From positions 1 to 25,371 of IMG/VR virus record IMGVR_UViG_3300006929_000113: a stretch of 25,371 nt of DNA. The stretch is one strand, 5' to 3'. This stretch comes from a virus. Below the pieces are notes generated by a model. It saw only the letters and a program-made list of their open reading frames with translations. It was not told the DNA's origin and searched no databases. Made by a program: the position numbers and the translations under genes. Shown here in pieces: positions 23,093-25,371 of this stretch (position 1 is its first letter; each line of letters opens with the position of its first letter).

Positions 23093-23369
23093 GACTATAG
23101 AAGAAGTCGCTGAACGAGCGGACGCTTGGTCAGAAGCGATAAAAAAAATTTTGAAAGCTATATCTGCTGCTGGAGTAGCTCTTGCCGCAGCTATAAGTGC
23201 TTTACTAATGTGGTGGCCTAACGGCGGAGAAGAAAAAGATACTACCGTATTATTACATAACACCGGTTACGGCCCGCAATGTTCCCAGCTATACAACACA
23301 ATCGACCACAACTGGACTGAACAACAATGGACAGTGTGGGAGAAACTTAAAAGAGACATGGACTGCTAG
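23091..23369 (+). CDS. Small single-span membrane protein
   Basis: 92 aa from ATG 23091 (MTIEEVAERADAWSEAIKKI). The N-terminal helix is amphipathic, followed by one membrane segment (AISAAGVALAAAISALLMWW, about 23-42) and a soluble tail with one Cys near the middle and one at the C-terminus. Longer starts at 23043 and 23055 lie in the opposing gene and the promoter, so 23091 is chosen, which also makes the mRNA leaderless. It has one span rather than the two of the r1t-type holin found elsewhere in the window. Possible roles include superinfection immunity, a second holin-like protein or host membrane modification; none is proven. It is transcribed away from the late operon toward the gene-free control region. 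Confidence 0.7.
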   Translation: MTIEEVAERADAWSEAIKKILKAISAAGVALAAAISALLMWWPNGGEEKDTTVLLHNTGYGPQCSQLYNTIDHNWTEQQWTVWEKLKRDMDC

Positions 23370-23397
23370 TTGCCCACAAAACGTTTTATGTTATAGT
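23370..23397 (+). promoter_or_regulatory. Extended -10 promoter upstream of the structured region
   Basis: TTGCCC (23370-23375), a 16-base spacer and TATAGT (23392-23397) preceded by TG-T (23389-23391). It begins one base after the stop of the membrane-protein gene. Transcription would start near 23404 and enter about 340 bases with no convincing gene. Confidence 0.6.
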
Positions 23398-23403
23398 GAC
23401 GTA

Positions 23404-23743
23404 ACGAAAACCACGACACCGTGAAAGAACGGCGCTGACCCCGGCGACAGTAGGGTTGCGAGGTGAAAAACCTTCGACCCGAACAGATCGACAGTAGGGC
23501 CAGTAAAGCGTCAGATGCATATAGTCCCCGACGGTAAAGGCCAACAATGATCCCTGCCGTCCAACAAACAATCCGAGACTGAAACCGAGTGCTTGTCAAG
23601 GGAAGCCCGGAAAGCACACAAACAATCGGACAGTCACCACCCGGCCTTTCAACAGAACAATACCCTGTTGACTGACAAAGCGAACCCTAGGCTCCGAACT
23701 AGAAAGCAGTTAGCTCTGACCCTCCCTAGGGCTAACTGTGCTC
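23404..23743 (+). ncRNA. Candidate structured non-coding RNA
   Basis: No credible gene is present, but several pairings are. There is a hairpin at 23453-23480 (GGGT..CGAGGT with ACCT.CG.ACCC, GAAAA loop); GACGG/CCGTC (23530-23534 with 23557-23561); and GTGCTT/AAGCAC (23589-23594 with 23612-23617). TCCGA|GACTG (23572-23581) and TCGGA|CAGTC (23626-23635) would pair in crossing order, as a pseudoknot. A long-range AAAGGCC/GGCCTTT pair joins 23536-23542 to 23643-23649. A closing hairpin lies at 23707-23738 (8 bp). The 11-mer CGACAGTAGGG occurs twice (23445, 23489). A promoter lies directly upstream. The closing hairpin has no T-tract, so the 3' end is uncertain. It matches no RNA family I recognise and could act in replication control next to the putative origin. 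Confidence 0.45.
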
Positions 23744-23880
23744 ACCCATCACCAAACTAGAAACGTGACCCCACATTACACCTCAACAAAAAACAAGAAC
23801 CACCACAAACCCAACACCACCACTGAACCAAAATCCCTCTACAACCGATAAACAGAATATGTATATACCCCCCTCAAGGC
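23744..23880. other. Gene-free, G-poor A/C-rich stretch left of the putative origin
   Basis: About 137 bases of mostly A and C on the plus strand (about ten G in total), with short A-runs and CCAC/AACC words. It has no gene, no promoter that I trust and no exact repeat. The opposite bias appears about 210 bases further right. It may be an easily unwound or single-strand-binding flank of the origin. Confidence 0.45.
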
Positions 23881-23927
23881 ACTTACCCCATTCCGAGGTT
23901 ATCCACAGAGTTATCCATAGGGAAAGG

Positions 23928-23960
23928 TTGTGGGTAGGTTGTGGGTATCTTGTGGGTGGG
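23928..23960 (+). repeat. Three 11-bp tandem iterons
   Basis: TTGTGGGTAGG, TTGTGGGTATC and TTGTGGGTGGG start at 23928, 23939 and 23950, an exact 11-base period close to one helical turn. Read in reverse, each is a 7-of-9 match or weaker to a DnaA box. The four GGG tracts (23932, 23943, 23954, 23958) could also form a long-looped G-quadruplex. Confidence 0.7.
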
Positions 23961-23970
23961 TGCCTCTAAG

Positions 23971-23984
23971 TTACCGCTCGGTAA
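23971..23984. promoter_or_regulatory. 14-bp palindrome in the origin region
   Basis: TTACCG-CT-CGGTAA, a perfect 6-bp inverted repeat with a 2-base centre, sits between the iterons and the third DnaA box. The form (TTAC-x-G-x-x-C-x-GTAA) resembles operators of dimeric repressors such as TetR-type proteins. It may bind a replication initiator or repressor. Confidence 0.5.
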
Positions 23985-24091
23985 TAGACTTATCCACAGA
24001 AAACTAGGGATGTGGGAAACCTGTGCTTAATTAGTTGTGGAAAACGTTTATTAATACTAAATACAACAAACCAAAGAGAACGAAGCAAGAC

Positions 24092-24167
24092 TTATGTGGG
24101 TTGTGTTGTGTTGGTGGTTTGGTTGTGGTTGTTGTAGTGGTTTAAAAGTTTTTTTAAAAGATAGTTG
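24092..24167. other. 76-base stretch without cytosine (G/T-rich), with an A/T-rich element
   Basis: No C occurs on the plus strand from 24092 to 24167. The first part is GT words (GTTGTGTTGTGTTGG and similar). The second part contains a direct repeat of TTTAAAAG (24141-24148 and 24153-24160) with four T between, a plausible DNA-unwinding element. Together with the A/C-rich stretch at 23744-23880 it brackets the DnaA-box cluster with opposite strand bias. The stretch 24061-24091 is purine/A-rich with only one T. Confidence 0.5.
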
Positions 24168-24172
24168 CGTTT

Positions 24173-24203
24173 TGCATTACATCCTGTAAGCTGCATTACA
24201 TCC
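24173..24203 (+). repeat. 12-bp direct repeat upstream of ardC
   Basis: TGCATTACATCC occurs at 24173-24184 and 24192-24203, 19 bases apart. It sits where the -10 and -35 of the ardC promoter should be, and only weak boxes are there (TTGCGT at 24165, TAAGCT at 24187). A regulator binding site is therefore likely. Confidence 0.55.
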
Positions 24204-24224
24204 ACTACGAAAGGGGCCTACGAA

Positions 24225-25371
24225 ATGGCTACCAAAACCACTACTAAGAAAAGCAAGACCGAAGAAGCAGTGAGCAAGACCGCTAGTCGGTTAGCTGAAA
24301 TGTTCCTCGATCGTATCTCTGAGGTTGACGAGAACGGGGAGCGCCAGATTATTAAAGATCCTAAGATTCTAGGGGATTGGGCGAAACCGTGGACTAGAAG
24401 AGGCTCACAAGCCCCGCATAACCCTTTCACGGGGAGCGGCTACCGGGGTGGAAACGCAGCGCTTTTAATGTTCGCAGCGTTTGAGAAAGACCACGCTTGC
24501 TATGGGACTTTTAATAACTGGCGCAAGCTCACCACGGAAGTCAAAAATAAGGACGGGGAAGTTACAAAACCCGGCGTAGTTGTATCGGTTAAAAAAGGCG
24601 AATCGGCGTGGCAGGGTATCCACTGGAAGCAGTCCTATGTTTGCGCTCAAGGTTGCCGGGGCTTCAAGAAAACTCGCGCTGAAATAACGGCGGCTTGCGG
24701 CCATGACGCTCGCCTAATCTGGACCGGTCAAAACTTCTCGGTTTTCGGATACTGGCAAGTAGAGATAACCCCTACCGGCGGGGAAGCTCGACCAATCGAA
24801 CCGGGGACCGATTTCGATTTCCATCCCGACTACATGCCGGGAGAGATAAGCGAACCACCTAAGGCCCCGGAAGTAAAAGAGCATTTTCTTAAGACTGGCG
24901 CCACGTTTACCGAAGGCAGCACCGGCGCTTATTACACCCCGGCAACCGATACCGTGAACGTACCGCCCGCCGATATGTTTAAAAGCCTTAGCACTTACGC
25001 TTCCACTATGGCGCATGAGTTTATTCACTGGACCGGCTCCCCGGACCGGTTAGGGGCCTGCACCGGTTCCGGTTGTAAGAAATGCGAAAAGGGTTTTTAT
25101 CATCGCCGGTTAACAATGGAAAAGAAAGGCTATGCAGCGGAGGAACTTGTGGCCGAAATTGGGGCCTGTATCCTAGTTAGTGACTTCGGTATTGATCACA
25201 CCCCGCTAGAAAACGAAGGTGCAGAGTCTAATCACGGGGCCTATATTCTAGGATGGATGCAGCCCCTTTTAAACGCTGTGCAGAATGCCGACGGGGAGCG
25301 CATTATCTGGGACGCTACACAAGCCGCCGATAAGGCCGCCCGATTCATTACAGATCTAACGGGGCCGTTTG
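24225..25371 (+). CDS. ardC: ArdC-type ssDNA-binding/metallopeptidase protein, 3' truncated by window
   Basis: 382 codons are visible and no stop is reached. The N-terminal part (about 18-180) is an ArdC ssDNA-binding domain: NPFTGSGYRGGNAALLMFAA (66-85), YGTFNNWRKL (93-102), VSVKKGESAW (120-129), VFGYWQVE (173-180). Residues about 220-380 are the zincin-like polyvalent-protein peptidase: YYTPATDTVNVP (236-247), HEFIHWTGSPDRL (264-276) and AAEELVAEIGACIL (304-317), the last supplying the third zinc ligand. ArdC proteins protect invading DNA from restriction and appear beside primases and replication genes in phages and plasmids. Unusual are two Cys groups: C140, C144, C158, H160 and C279, C284, C287, the second inserted between HEFIHWTGSPDRL and the EELVAE helix. 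The start ATG has AAGGGG about nine bases upstream. Confidence 0.88.
   Translation, partial: MATKTTTKKSKTEEAVSKTASRLAEMFLDRISEVDENGERQIIKDPKILGDWAKPWTRRGSQAPHNPFTGSGYRGGNAALLMFAAFEKDHACYGTFNNWRKLTTEVKNKDGEVTKPGVVVSVKKGESAWQGIHWKQSYVCAQGCRGFKKTRAEITAACGHDARLIWTGQNFSVFGYWQVEITPTGGEARPIEPGTDFDFHPDYMPGEISEPPKAPEVKEHFLKTGATFTEGSTGAYYTPATDTVNVPPADMFKSLSTYASTMAHEFIHWTGSPDRLGACTGSGCKKCEKGFYHRRLTMEKKGYAAEELVAEIGACILVSDFGIDHTPLENEGAESNHGAYILGWMQPLLNAVQNADGERIIWDATQAADKAARFITDLTGPF

Larger units (their letters stand above)
23881..24060. other. Candidate replication origin with DnaA-box cluster
   Basis: TTATCCACA, the consensus DnaA box, occurs at 23899-23907 and 23990-23998, with TTATCCATA (one mismatch) at 23911-23919 and TGTGGAAAA (reverse, one mismatch) at 24036-24044. 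Three TTGTGGGT iterons and a palindrome lie between them. An A/T-rich stretch (24041-24064) follows. Divergent transcription flanks the region. A regulatory locus that merely binds DnaA is the alternative. Confidence 0.6.

Noticed and set aside
23519-23527. ATATAGTCC resembling the group I intron P7 strand
   Set aside because: No matching GACTA-type partner, no other conserved core element and no split gene around it.
23366-23617. Minus-strand frames of 61-83 codons in the control region
   Set aside because: No ribosome site, composition unlike the other proteins, and they run across the promoter and hairpins on the other strand.
23463-23675. Three short frames in the same phase (24, 11 and 28 codons, two starting with GTG) in the region called a candidate RNA
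   Set aside because: They are separated by TAA and TGA stops, lack a properly spaced Shine-Dalgarno, and the same bases form hairpins. They stay as the main alternative to the RNA call.
1-25371. tRNA genes, CRISPR arrays, insertion sequences, integrase or attachment site
   Set aside because: Looked for by eye on both strands; no cloverleaf, spaced repeats, transposase or recombinase signature was found in this window.

Overview
The window reads as the late (structural and lysis) arm of a tailed bacteriophage, joined at its right end to a gene-free control region and the first early gene. Hallmark genes are a large terminase with intact ATPase and nuclease motifs, a portal, a scaffold-like protein, an N4-gp56-family major capsid protein, an amidase endolysin and an r1t-type holin. 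No tape-measure, tail-tube, sheath or tail-terminator gene is seen. Instead there are four large proteins (about 1807, 251, 673 and 470 aa) of the size and position expected for internal virion or ejection proteins, so a short-tailed (podovirus-like) particle is the best inference. The r1t-type holin, the amidase plus peptidoglycan-binding endolysin and what look like leaderless promoters suggest a Gram-positive host, most likely an actinobacterium. That host call is inference, not proof.

Layout, read on the minus strand from right to left: four small genes (23056-22351), TerL (22338-20395), portal (20398-18635), a 38-aa CCHH mini-protein, a 111-aa Pro/Ala-rich protein, the 1807/251/673/470-aa virion block (18187-8579), scaffold and major capsid protein (7873-6439), a hairpin terminator, then a cassette of small virion and fibre proteins (6329-3102) that includes three tandem paralogues, a beta-propeller fibre protein (3102-1444), a Trp-rich protein, endolysin, holin, and a further fibre-like gene running off the left edge. 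Almost every junction is a 1-4 base stop/start overlap (ATGA, TAATG, TGATG, GTGA) or a gap of a few bases, so this is a tightly coupled operon.

Three things break the minus-strand pattern. (1) A plus-strand 156-aa gene at 8059-8529 sits inside the operon with its own near-consensus extended -10 promoter and a textbook terminator with a UACG tetraloop; it looks like a self-contained moron. (2) At 23055-23092 two divergent extended -10 promoters overlap each other around a 14-bp dyad; each would give a leaderless or nearly leaderless mRNA, one for the late arm and one for a small membrane protein. (3) From 23370 to 24224 there is no convincing gene. This stretch holds a promoter followed by a hairpin-rich, possibly pseudoknotted stretch (candidate non-coding RNA), a G-poor A/C-rich stretch, a cluster of DnaA-box-like 9-mers with three 11-bp-spaced iterons and a 14-bp palindrome, and a 76-base stretch with no C. 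That architecture suggests a replication origin. It is followed by an ArdC-type antirestriction/primase-associated protein (N-terminal ssDNA-binding domain plus HExxH metallopeptidase) cut by the right edge.

I saw no tRNA, CRISPR array, insertion sequence or integrase in the window. Family names come from recognising motifs by eye; no database search was run.
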